Source of the DNA: Lingula anatina | Taxonomy: Eukaryota; Brachiopoda; Lingulata; Lingulida; Lingulidae | Assembly: GCF_001039355.2 (NCBI RefSeq) | Contig: NW_019774058.1 | Span: forward strand, 289,817 to 353,816 | Reading direction: 5' to 3' | Length of the DNA stretch: 64,000 nucleotides | Shown: in pieces, positions 24,518-35,870 of the stretch | Layout: the number at the start of each line of letters is the position of its first letter | Position numbering within the stretch: the stretch's first letter is position 1 | Translations under genes and position numbers: made by a program | The notes under the pieces: model-generated | The model's database searches: none | What the model saw: only the letters and a program-made list of their open reading frames with translations | Told to the model about the DNA's origin: nothing

Positions 24518-25850
24518 GGCAAGGCCTTCTTTCGCAATTTCGAGTTCGCAGACAGCCCGTAAGCACGTACGGAGGATTTTGGACATGTCCAAAAGATTCT
24601 ACGAATAGCCTGCGAACAGCTAGGCCGCAAGCGTAACTTGCTCCCCTCGCACGGAGTTAGTAAGAGAGACGCACGTAGTGCAAGACTCAATTCGCAAGCA
24701 ATGAAGGAGCAAGTTCCCTTTGCGTGTATAGTAAGGCGTACGACGTCACAACTAACGAACAAAGTCGAGAGCACACCGGGAATGCGTCGCACGTGCGTAA
24801 CCCCCACGCCTGGTGTATAAAAGGAGTGCTCACAACGCACGCTCGTGTCTTTACAATGAACGTTGACAATGAACGTTGTGTACAACAATTCTCAAATTGT
24901 TCAAATTTTTGCTCAATTTAGTTTCTAATATTCCTCATAAAGGCAAGAGAAAGAAGCTTAGATAGCAGAAAAAGGGAGGAGAAGAAGAAAGAAGGGGAGA
25001 ACAGGAAGCAAAACTGACGTACGCCGTCATTACGTCACCAGAAACGTGTGAGACAAGTGTGAAGCAAAACTGTCGCAAAAGGGCACTACTTTCGCCGTGC
25101 GGTGCATTCCCTTCGTAAGTGGTGAGTGTGTGCCACGTACACAGGACGCAAGACAAACTCAAGAAATGAGTATAATTTCCACGACCATCGCTCCTTCCAA
25201 TTAGCGTCCCTGCCTGAAAGGACATCTCATGTGGCCCTTGCGACTCGCAAGGCAGGCTTTCCTCTACTCTACGACCTCTACGGCCACCGCAACACCCAAA
25301 AATCGCAGGGGACGTACGATCCTGAAATTCGTGCGTCCGGTTGTGACCGAGGCTTTTTAAATTTTAATATCCAGTCAATTCTATTATATATGTTCAAAAG
25401 TAAAAGTGTTTTTCTTAAATTTGCTAGGTGTCTAACTGATTTTCAAATGTTTTTAGGACCATGAATTTGTACAGTTAGGTTGTTATTGGCGTTTAATCTG
25501 GCTTAAGCCTAGATTACATTTGAAATGCATATTATAGGGGGTGTGCATTTCAGATACCAGTGTAATCCAAATCTTTGAAATAGACCTGTCGTTAACGTTC
25601 AAATAAGTAAAAAATGTAGGTTTTTCATAACTTAATGAAGAACAACACGCAAAGGGCACTTGCTCCTTCATTGCTTGCGACGTGCGTTTTGCACAACGCA
25701 CGTCTCACTTTCTAACTCCGTGCGAGGGGAGCAAGTTTCGCTTGCGGCCTTGCTGTTTGCAGGCTATTTGTAGAATCTTTTGAACATGTCCAACATCCTC
25801 CGAACGTGCTTACGGGCTGTCTTCAAACTCGAAATTTCGTAAGAAGGACC
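24518..25850. mobile_element. large inverted repeat (~210-bp arms, ~0.9 kb spacer)
   Basis: Arm 24518-24726 pairs with 25643-25850 in reverse complement. Shared words include 'gacagcccgtaagcacgt', 'aaaagattctac', 'cttgctcccctcgcacgg' and 'gcaagcaatgaaggagcaag'. The arms are similar but not identical. The right arm abuts the 112-bp segment that recurs at 15610-15722. A foldback-type element or an inverted duplication could produce this. No transposase frame was found in the spacer. Confidence 0.7.
25532..25643 (-). repeat. ~112-bp dispersed segment, copy 2 of 2 (inverted)
   Basis: Near-perfect reverse complement of 15610-15722. It ends exactly where the right arm of the large inverted repeat begins. 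Confidence 0.7.
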
Positions 25851-25904
25851 TGCGTGGGACGTGAGATTCTGAGTAAAATTTGGACGCAAACAGCCCGTAA
25901 GAGC

Positions 25905-26510
25905 CCGTACGGCCGGTTGTGACCGAGGCTTAAGGAAGGAAAAGAGACCAAAAGCAGGTTAAACCATTATCACGATCATGGCAAGTCCACAGAGCAATGC
26001 CCATGCGGAAACTGCGCAATGCCATCTACGATACATGTATTGATACGGCCTGCGGGCTTACGGTTAAAAAAGTTGTCAAAAGTTTCAGCTTGACAAAATC
26101 GTAGAGGCTACTGAGGCGGTGGATCCGTACGATTCCCTACGATTTCGTACGGTCACTGCCTGCCTCCGAACAGACACAGCACGAAAAGTGATTTACGGGC
26201 AGTTTACGAGCAACGTATGGGCATCGCAAACGGGTTCTCGTGGGCCATTTGCAAAGTGTTCGCCCGCTTATCCTCTTGTTATTCATCATGTCGTTATTTT
26301 TCGAATTTCGCATTCGATATTTTAGGAAGCGTAATAATAGTGATATTTCTTTAATTTCTGTGAGCTTGAAGATGTGCATCTCCTTGATATTTCAGCAATG
26401 TATGCAATGTAGACATACTCGGTGTAGCCCCTTACGATGTCAAAAATCGTACGAACAACCGTAAACAATTTTATTGCACGACGCCCGTGGCAAATATAAT
26501 CTAGGCTTTA
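25905..26510. repeat. dispersed repeat related to 58080-58840
   Basis: The left part (about 25930-26115) matches 58180-58330 in reverse complement: 'gaccaaaagcaggttaaaccattatcacgatcatg' appears as its complement there, as does 'gacaaaatcgtagaggcta'. The right part (about 26465-26510) matches 58800-58850 in the same orientation ('gcacgac', 'cgtggcaaat', 'atctagg'). The mixed orientation implies an internal inversion in one copy or a self-complementary element. Words such as 'ccgtacg' and 'gatttcgtacgg' recur. Confidence 0.55.
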
Positions 26511-27880
26511 CATGGCGTCAGTATATGATAATAGATCAAGTGATATCATGTTACGTTTTCGAGTATATATAATGTTAAATTAACGGCCTTGCAAAAAAAA
26601 CTTTCCATGCATAAAAACTAAGATTTCAGATCAAGTATGTGCTCTAGCTAACAAAGAGCCAGAACTGTTTTAAAAATAGATGTTATGAGTTCTTCTCAGG
26701 GTGTGCGGGCGCTCTGAATTAAGTTAGCACATGTATCTTTATGTCTCCTCCATCTCAGTGTACCACAAACTTTTATAGTCTCATTCATAGCAAGAAAGAA
26801 GGTAACAAGGAATATTGTTTGTTCGTGATTTGGCCAAACCAGGCCGCTTTTATTATATAACCCCTCTATCCTAATCGTTTTAACAATAATAACAATGTAG
26901 CAAATTGTTGCCTGTATTAAATGGTATGGCCTTAGGGATAAAAATTATATATCAAATATTCAATGAGACTCATCATCCTAAAAATTATGATGCGACGAGT
27001 CAGCAAAAGTTATTATTTACCAACAATTTTGCACAAATTTCATTTGTGGGGTTGCAAAGAGGCCCCCACTATGTCGAATATTCAATAACACTAGTTACCC
27101 TAAGAAGTGATTCAGTATAAGCTACAGTATAGCATCCAATTCAGCTTGTCTGATTGCAAAGGCGAGGCCGATGCATTGCCTATTGCAGGATTCTCAATAC
27201 AAATCTACATAAGTACCGACATGACAATGCTGTTAGTGGGTGACCTAACCCCTACTCCTTTTTTTTTTTTTTTTTTTTTTAACAAAGGAAGGGGGGAGGT
27301 TCAGTTTTTCCCATATGCTGAAAACAGCTGGAAGAGTGAACTCTCTGTAATTGCCATGCCATCCTAGCTTGCACCTTACTAGTTGATTAGTATTATAGTT
27401 AACAGTTTTAAGTGGTTATCTGTGGAAGAGCAATTTTTATTCCGTTTTATAGTTATCAATGACTAGAATAAAATGTGAACGAAGAAGCAGAGTCGGGGAT
27501 AACCTACATACGTATGTTCTAATACAACCAATCCCCTTATATTCCTGATTTCAACAAATGTAGAGATAGACCCGCAAAGCTTGCTGGGCCGTATTATGAG
27601 AAAAGCATGACTGGGTCTTAAAAATAGAGTCAAAAATTCTCATACAACATGAAAACAGCAGGTACACAAGTTGGATTTTTGCAACACTCATGTCACAACA
27701 CATTGAAATGACTAATAATCGTGTAAGCAAAAACAGGAAATGGAGCCTGTTTCGCCCCTAAAACGGTGTATGTCAGATTCATATACAGCTGTTCCAATGA
27801 CCTCTGCAGTATGCACAGATCAAAAATGGACCCGCAAGGCTTGCTGGGCCACTGTTCGATATATTTAAAAAGTAATCGGA
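26510..27880. other. intergenic sequence, no supported gene
   Basis: A T-run at about 27259-27280 is the only clear low-complexity tract. The phrase 'acccgcaa(a/g)gcttgctgggcc' occurs twice, near 27569 and 27830, hinting at a worn duplication. Confidence 0.4.
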
Positions 27881-28314
27881 AAATGAACCCACTAAAATAT
27901 CGTTCAGAACTCTTACCTGTGTTGGAGCTACAGTTTTTCTGTCTAAAAAGGAGATCACTGACCCCTCAGCTGCAAATGCTATCTTGGACCAGTTGTTTTC
28001 CCTTGAAGACTTCTCTTCCGCTCGTTCAAAGTCGAGAACTCCCTTCATTTTTATTTAGACTCAAAGATCTATCCCATAATGATAAAACTGTCACACTGGC
28101 CAATCCTTGCAATGCATGTCAAATAAAGGACGCTTTGGCATACGTGCTACACCTTAGGGATTGTTTTTTCGTGATGTGGCTTTATTTCCTTTAATATATC
28201 TTTGTGTTTATCAGTAATTAGTTTTTTCCATCATTATTTACTGATAGTTAAATCAAGAAGAAGCCTACATATATAACAGACGGCTTTGATCTCGTTAAAT
28301 TCGAAATGTATTTT

Positions 28315-28356
<42 letters not shown>

Positions 28357-28640
28357 CGCATGTTTGTGCCAAATTTACCATTTGCGTACCTATCTACTTA
28401 TAGATATGCGTGGCTAAAAATGCGCTTGATTTTATACAAGTGTACTAATCATTTTTATTTCGATTTTTCAATATAAAAACACTTGGTAATGTCTTAATTA
28501 CCTGCTTTCATTTGATACGAATTTCATCAAATGTCAAACATCTAATGCTCTTACCATGGTTTTACATGTTTTACAAGTTTGATTTCGACTAGCAAACAAG
28601 TTAAATCCTATCTTGGTCTGATCGTTTTTTTTTTTTTTTT
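27880..28640. repeat. copy of the ~1-1.6 kb repeat with (GT)n tract
   Basis: Carries 'cagaactcttacctgtg', 'ggcatacgtgctacacctta', 'tttgtgtttatcagtaattag', a (GT)n expansion at 28318-28353, 'tagatatgcgtggctaaaa' and 'gcgcttgattttatacaagtgtac'. The middle of the unit, between the GT tract and the 'gcgtggc' landmark, is deleted relative to 29.3-30.2 kb. It ends in a T-run before the assembly gap. Confidence 0.7.
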
Positions 28641-28654
28641 TTTTTTTTTTTCAT

Positions 28655-28714
28655 NNNNNNNNNNNNNNNNNNNNNNNNNNNNNNNNNNNNNNNNNNNNNN
28701 NNNNNNNNNNNNNN
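28655..28714. other. assembly gap of 60 N
   Basis: Sixty consecutive ambiguous bases just after a poly-T run, within repeat sequence. The gap size may be nominal. Confidence 0.99.
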
Positions 28715-28911
28715 GATTTAATTTTCTTTTTTTTACTTAACAATGCATTAATGATCTAAGTGAGTTGAACTAGAGGCTTTTATAACCAAGTTGTATAGGT
28801 TTCACCAAGCTTTCTAAATTGCCAAAAAAATAGAGGACACTGAAGAAGCAGTCTAAAATGGAAAAACCAACTTTACATCCATTGGTCCAAGTTTCATTTA
28901 ATTTTTTTTTT

Positions 28912-28946
<35 letters not shown>

Positions 28947-28949
28947 CAT

Positions 28950-31859
28950 GTCAAATCAATGACGGTTTGGCATACGTGTTACACCTTATGGTTTGGCTTT
29001 ATTATTTTTATTTTTATCAGGTGTCTTTGTGTTTATCAGTAATTACTTTTTCGTTATTCTTTGGTGGTAGTTAGATCACGCAGGAACCTATCTTACAGTT
29101 GATTTTGATCTCGTTAGATTCGAAATGTGCATCATTCCAGAAGTAAGACAGTTTGGACTTTACGAAATTTTTTATTTCATTCCCTTACACTGCAGTCATT
29201 TTTTTATCAGTATATGTTCATAAGCTTTTGTGACAACATCTAATTTACATGTATATATGTCTAGATTTTCGTCATTATATAGTGATAATTAGATCACTAA
29301 GGGGCCTATATAACAGGTGATTTTGAACTCGTTAAGTTCCAAATGTGTGTGTGTGTGTGTGTGTGTGTGTGTCTGTTTGTTCAAAATCTGCCATGAGCCA
29401 ACATTGATTAAGATAAAACATGTCCTCTTAAACATAATTACTTCTATGAGCTGTGATTTTGGACTATGATGTTTGTGAAGAGTACCAATAAAATATTTGC
29501 GTACTTAACATGAAAACCTAAATTATACTTCAAGGATCATTCACCTCTTACTTCAATCATAGATAAGCATGACTCGAAGGAATCGAATTTAATGTGTGGA
29601 TATCATCGTTAAACCATTCAAAAGACAATTAAAGAAGGACAGGAGTAGATTTATTGGTGCCCCCTATCCTCCACCACTTCCTGTGCTCAAGACTATCAAA
29701 GTTGCAAAGTCAGTCCCCCCGTTTAAGAAATTTAAAATAAATATTGCTATCTGAATACATACTTGTGGACTTCCTTGACAAGGTCATAATTGAAATCAAA
29801 CAAATCTTATTGTTATTCCAAAAGTAACACAATTTGGACTGTGCTTCCTTTTAGTTTAAATTGTATTTTATTCCCTTAGACTGCAGTTATTTTTACAAAT
29901 AAACATATACTAGCTTTTGTGGCAACAACTCATCTACACGAATATACGTGTACATGTATACGCCTATCTTCGAAGAGATATGTGTGGCCAAAAATGGGCT
30001 TCATTTTATCCAAGTGTCCTTATCATTTCCAATGACGTTTCACTAATTTTTCAATACAAAAACATTTTTCGAGTTTGAATATGCTTCAGGCAATTGATTG
30101 GTGATGTCTGAATTACCTGCTTTCATTTGATACGGATATCATGCAATGTAAATTATCTAATCATCATGGTTTTACCATTTTTTTTTTCGTGAAGTCGCTT
30201 TATTTCCTTTCAGATGCCTTTGTGTTTATCACTTATTAGGTTTTCGTCATTTAATAGTGATAGTTAGATCACGTAGGGGCCTATATTACAGGTGATTTTA
30301 AACTAGTTATATTCCAAATGTGTGTGTATGTGTGTGTTCATAATCTGCCATGAGCCAACATTGATTTAGATAAAACATGTCCTCTTAAACATTATAACTT
30401 CTATAAGCTACAGTTTTGGACTATGATCAAGAGTTTGAGAAGAGTACCCATAAAATATTTGCGTACTAAACATGAAAACTTAAATTAAACATCAAGGATC
30501 ATCCACCTCTTAGTTCAATCATAGTTAAACATGACTCGAAGGAATCGAATTTCATGTGTGAAAATATCCATTCAAAAGACAATTAAAAAAGGACAGGAGT
30601 AGATTTATTGGCGCCCCTTCTCTTCCACCACTTCCTGCACTCAAGACTGCCAAAGTTGCAAAGTCAATCCCCCCATATAGATATTTAAAATAAATATTGC
30701 TACCTTAATACATGCTTGTGGACTTCCTTGAGAAGGTCATAATTGAAATCAAATAACTCTTATTCTTATTCCAGAGGTAAAACAATTTGGACTTTGTTTC
30801 CTTTCAGTATAAATTGTATTTTATTCCCTTAGACCGCAGTTATTTTTACAAATATACATTTACTAGCTTTTGTGGCAACAACCCATCTACATGAATATAT
30901 GTGTACATGTGTAAGCCTATCTGCTTATAGATATGCGTGGCTAAAAACGCGCTTGATTTTATACAAGTGAACTTTTCAATTTTCAATGACGTCTCACTCA
31001 TTTTTCAATACAAAAATATTTTTCGAGTTTGAATATGCTTCAGGTAATTGATTGGTGATGTCTGAGTTACTTGCCTTTATTTGATACGGATTTCATCAAA
31101 TGTCAAACAATTAATGCTATAACCATGGTTTTACGTGTTTTACAAGTATGATTTCGACTAGCAAAATAGTTAAATTCTATCTTGGTCCAATCGCTTTTAT
31201 TTTCCTTCACCGGTACACAGTCGTGAACACCCAGCATTTTTATTTAGACCTAAAGATCTATCCCATAATAATAAAACAGTCACACTGGCCAATCCTTGCA
31301 ATGCTTGTCAAATCAAGGACCCTTCTTCATACGTGCTACACCTTATGGTTTGGCTTTATTTTTTTGCAGATGTCTTCGTGTTTATCAGTAATTAGTTTTT
31401 CCTTATTCTTTGGTGGTAGTTAGATCACGAAGGAACCTATCTTACAGTTGATTTTGATCTCGTTTAATTCGAAAAGTGCATTATTCCAGAAGTAAAACAA
31501 TTTGGACTTTATTTAAAATTTTATTTTATTCCTTTACACAATTTATCAGTATACATTTATTAGCTTTAATGGCAACATCTTATTTACATGTATATATGTC
31601 TATCTACTACTAGACATGTGTGGCTTGATTTTATACAAGTGCACACTGTACATATCATTTTCAAGAACGTTTCCATTTTAAAAACGCTTTTTTTCGAATT
31701 TGAATATGCTTCAGGCATTAGATTGGTAATGTCTGAATTGTCGACTAATATTTGATCCGGTTTTCGTCATGCCAAATATCTAAAGCTGAGCTAACTAAAG
31801 TTTTACTTATTTTACAAGTTTGATCTCTACTAGCAGGAGAATGTTTTTTTTTAATCTAT

Positions 31860-31904
<45 letters not shown>

Positions 31905-34290
31905 TGTTCTTCTACGCATAGCAACAAGTCTCCTTTGTATTTGCTTAAACGTCCACGTAAAAGAAACAGGTAAAATCATTTCAAAGCATATAAGGGTACT
32001 TAACTAAAGAAAAAAAATCCCGAATGTTTTCAATGGTTAGGGGTGTATAAAATGATGGTCAGTTATCTTCTTCAAAAAGTTAAATTCTATCTTAGTGTAA
32101 TCGTTTTCATTCTCTTCCATTGGTTTAAAGTCTGCATTTTTATTTTAATAAAAGACTCAAAGATCTATCCCATGATAATAAAACAGTCACACTGGCCAAT
32201 CTTTGCAATGCATGTCAAATTACGGAATCCATGGCATACGTGCTACACCTTATGGTTTGATTGTCCGTGATTTGGCTTTATTCCCTTTCAGACGTCTTTG
32301 TGTTTATCTGTAATTCGTTTTTTCATCATAATTTAGTGAGAGTAAGATCTCTTTGGATCCTGTATAACAGGTGATTTTGATCTAGTTAAATTCGAAACGT
32401 GTCCTCTCAAACAGTATTATTTCTATAAGGTGCGTTTTTGGACTATGATGTTTGAGTACCAATACATTTTTTGTGTACCAAATATGAAATTTTAAATTAA
32501 ACTGCAAGGGATCATTCACCCCTTATGCCAATCATAGTGAGACGGGTTTTTTCACATGCCTGGAAGGAATCAATTTTAATATGCAGAAATATCCCTTCAA
32601 AATACAATTAGAACAAGGACAGAAGTAGGAGAAATATTTGTACCCCCTCTCCTCCATCACTTCCTGTGCTCAAGAATGACAATGTTGCTAAGTCAATCCC
32701 CCATTTCATATTTGAGAATACAGCTATCTAAATACGTGCATGTGGACTTCCTTAAAGGTCATAAATGAAATCACGCAACTCTTATTGTTATTCCAAAAGT
32801 AACACAATTTGGAATTTGCTTCCTATTATTTTAATTTTTATTTTAATCCATTAGACTGCAGTCACTTTTTTCCAATAATAGCTCACTAGTCTGTGGCAAC
32901 AATTCATCTACATGTATATATGGCTCTCTAATCAAGGATATGCGCCCTGGATAGAAACGAGCTTGATTTTATACAAATGTACATATCATTTTCTAATTAA
33001 ATACAAAAACCATTTAATCGAGTTCGAGCATGCACTAGGCATTAGACTGGTGATACCCCTTTAGTATTTGCTTAAAATTTCAAGTAAACGAAACAGGCCA
33101 AAAATTCAAAGCATGTCGGGGTTCTAAACTAAACATGCTACAAAGGAATCGTAAAACTTTTCAAAAGTGAGAGATGTTATTAATACGATGGTCAGCTATC
33201 TACCGGAAAACAGATACATTGTCTTTGTCAAACCGTTTTCATTCTCTTTTACTGGTTCAAAGTCGAGAACTCCCTGCATTTTTAGTTAGACCCAATGCTC
33301 TATCCCATAATTATAAAACTGTCACACCGGCCAACCCTTGCAATGCATGTCAAATCAAGGAAGCTTTGATATACGTGCTACACCTTAGGGAATGAGAGTT
33401 CGTGATTTGGCTTTATTTCCTTTCAGACGTCTTTGTGTTTATCTGTAATTCGTTTTTCATCAGTATATAGTGATAATTAGATCACGTAGGAGCCTACATA
33501 ATAGGCGATTTTGATGTAGTTAAATTCTAAATGTGTGTGCGCGCACATGTTTGTTCAAAATCTGCCATGAGCCAACACTGATTAAGACAAAACATGTCCT
33601 CTGAAACATTATTTTTTCTATAAGCTGCGTTTTTGGACTATGATTTTGGAGAAGAGTACCAATTTAATTTTTGCGTACTAAGATGAAATTTTAATAAAAC
33701 TACATATATATTTAATTACGTAGAAGGGATCATTCCCCCTTTATTTCAATCATAGTAAGATGTTTTTTTTTTTAAACATGACTCGAAGGATTCGAATAAA
33801 ATATGTGGAAATATCCATTGAAAAGACAGTTAGAAAAAGGACGGGAGTAGGAGATAAATTACCCCCTCTCCTCCACCACTTCCTGTGCTCAAGACTGACA
33901 AAGTGGCAAAAAATAAGGGGGCATGTCCACTCTTCCACCTATACCCCCCAAGCGTCTACGTCAACGCCCTATTTTCGAATCCCATGGAACCAATATAGAA
34001 TAGAATACCGCTTCGGCAGCTAAACTCACTTTTGCAGCAGCAACTCGACAATATATCGATTTATGAAAAACGTGTAGGTTTTAACACGCTTGATTTTATA
34101 CCAGTTAGAGACCATATCTTTTTTTTTTTCAAATAACGTTTCAACATGTTCAATACTCAATAGAAAAACTTTGTTCGCATTTGAATTTGCTTCAAGCATA
34201 TGCATTACATTGGAGCAGTCTGAACCACACGCTTGATATTTTACCAGTGTCTATATCATTTTCGCGTTAATTGTTTTATTTTTATTCTGG
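28950..34290. repeat. array of about six head-to-tail copies of the ~1-1.6 kb repeat
   Basis: Ordered landmarks recur. 'catacgtg(c/t)tacacctta' lies near 28970, 31328, 32232 and 33370. A 'agtgatagttagatcac'-type block lies near 29050, 29281, 30254, 31412, 32334 and 33470. 'catgactcgaagga' or a variant lies near 29569, 30531, 32558 and 33776. 'cctccaccacttcctg'-type blocks lie near 29671, 30626, 32652 and 33871. 'gcttgattttat' landmarks lie near 30947, 32961 and 34088. Unit lengths vary from about 0.9 to 1.2 kb through indels. No frame stays open across copies. Confidence 0.7.
31857..31901. repeat. (ATTT)n microsatellite
   Basis: Uninterrupted tetranucleotide tract within the repeat array. 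Confidence 0.9.
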
Positions 34291-35870
34291 CACAAACGTT
34301 TTGAAAGAGACTAAAGAGTAATATTAGTTAAACAGAATGAAGAAAACCCTCATCCTAATTCTTTGTACATTGTACAAAGTACACGTTTATGACAGAAATA
34401 GAAATATCACAAAAAAGCAATAAATAGTCAATTTTTTTTATTTTAATTGTTTTATAGACTCTTATAGTGCTTTCGTGCTAGGGAATGTTGTTTTCAGTTT
34501 TACAGTGCTAGGTGCCAGACACAGTGATTTAGATATACATGAAGGGGCCTCAATAATAGGTGAGGGTCATTTTGACCTATGTCTGAAAGTGGATCGTCCT
34601 GGGCGGCAGGTGTTTCGAGTTTGGCAAGTTACATTTAGTTTCTTTTTACTAACACTTTTTACAACAACGTTTTCAGCTCGTACTTTTTTAATAGGAACTC
34701 AAACTCGTACGTTGTATTTGTATTACCTGTACAGATACCAAGACAAGGACTCACGCAACTGCAAAATACACTGAAAATCTTAGGATTAATTTCATATTAG
34801 ACATATGAGGAAACCTTCGTAGTCTATAAGAGTCATTCCTTGTTTACTGATTACTTTAAAATACTGGGCATGCTAGTAGCGGACACCTTAAACATAGTAT
34901 GTTTAATCCCTTAAACAATCAGTTTTCTGAATCTATCATACAAAAATGTATTATCCCCCAGACTGCAAATTGGTTAATAAACTCTTAACGATAATCCAAG
35001 GTTAACAAAGTGCAGACTGTAGAGTAATTACAGCTGTTTTTATGCTATAGCAGGTTGAACATTGTCTGCTAGTGGACTGAAATATCGTAGGGCAAGAGAA
35101 TGATTGTGATATGTGGCACTGTTGCATTTGATTCGCAGAGCTTTGCAAGCTCTTACGAGCCATGGTAGAAATGTGGTCGTAAATTAACCCATTCACCTTT
35201 AAACTATCGATCTGCAGAGTTTAGTCTTGATATTGAAAGGGCACGTTCATCGTACATGTACAGACGGTACACTAATGATGTCGAGCGCGCACATCATATT
35301 ATTATTATTATTATATTTCAATACGTGCGAAGGGAAGTGTACATCTCCACACCCTGCCACATTGTATCAAGTATGTGAGTACTGTTTCAAGCATACTTTA
35401 GAACATTTGGCATGCGCCACGATCCAGGGTGCTGTGGTTTTTCAGACCGTGAAAATAAATGCAGAATTGAGGAAAAAAAACGGAATTTTCCCCTTTCAGT
35501 CCCATTTCATGAGTCTAGCCGTAAATCCGTCATTAGTAGTGATGTCCTTTACGTCTTATGAAAAAATCCCAAACACTAAGAATACATGTAAAAGGCATAT
35601 AAGCATCACTTACAGCATATAAGACCGGTGCTTAAATTTAGCATATACATACAGACACGATAAAGGGGGTGCGTGCGGATTGGATTACTTAAACCTACAC
35701 CTGTTCATTTCCGGACCTCTCCGCACCCCTTAATACGTGCACATTCCACGCACTGACGTAACACCGTGACTGCCGTAACGACGTGACTGCCACAGATCAC
35801 GACATATTAAATCACACATATCAAACTCTTGGTTCTGAGGCGTCAGGAATTCAGAAATTAGGAAGTTGCC
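34290..35870. other. upstream region of EF-hand gene A
   Basis: No gene is supported. Just upstream of the start codon, near 35750-35810, the word 'cgtgactgcc' occurs twice around 'gtaacgac'. No convincing TATA box lies within the expected distance of 35871, so the transcription start was not placed. A plus-strand open frame at 35227-35622 has a hydrophobic start but no family resemblance. Confidence 0.4.

Noticed and set aside
24370-24888. 172-residue minus-strand frame
   Set aside because: Overlaps the left arm of the large inverted repeat; parts reappear in the other arm in other frames, so the open frame is probably chance in G/C-richer repeat DNA.
34475-34774. 99-residue plus-strand open frame
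   Set aside because: No recognisable domain, no matching splice context or neighbouring coding exon, and it overlaps the end of the repeat array.
35227-35622. 131-residue plus-strand frame with a hydrophobic, signal-like start and several cysteines
   Set aside because: The cysteine pattern and the rest of the frame match no family I know. It lies in the upstream region of gene A with no promoter or splice support.
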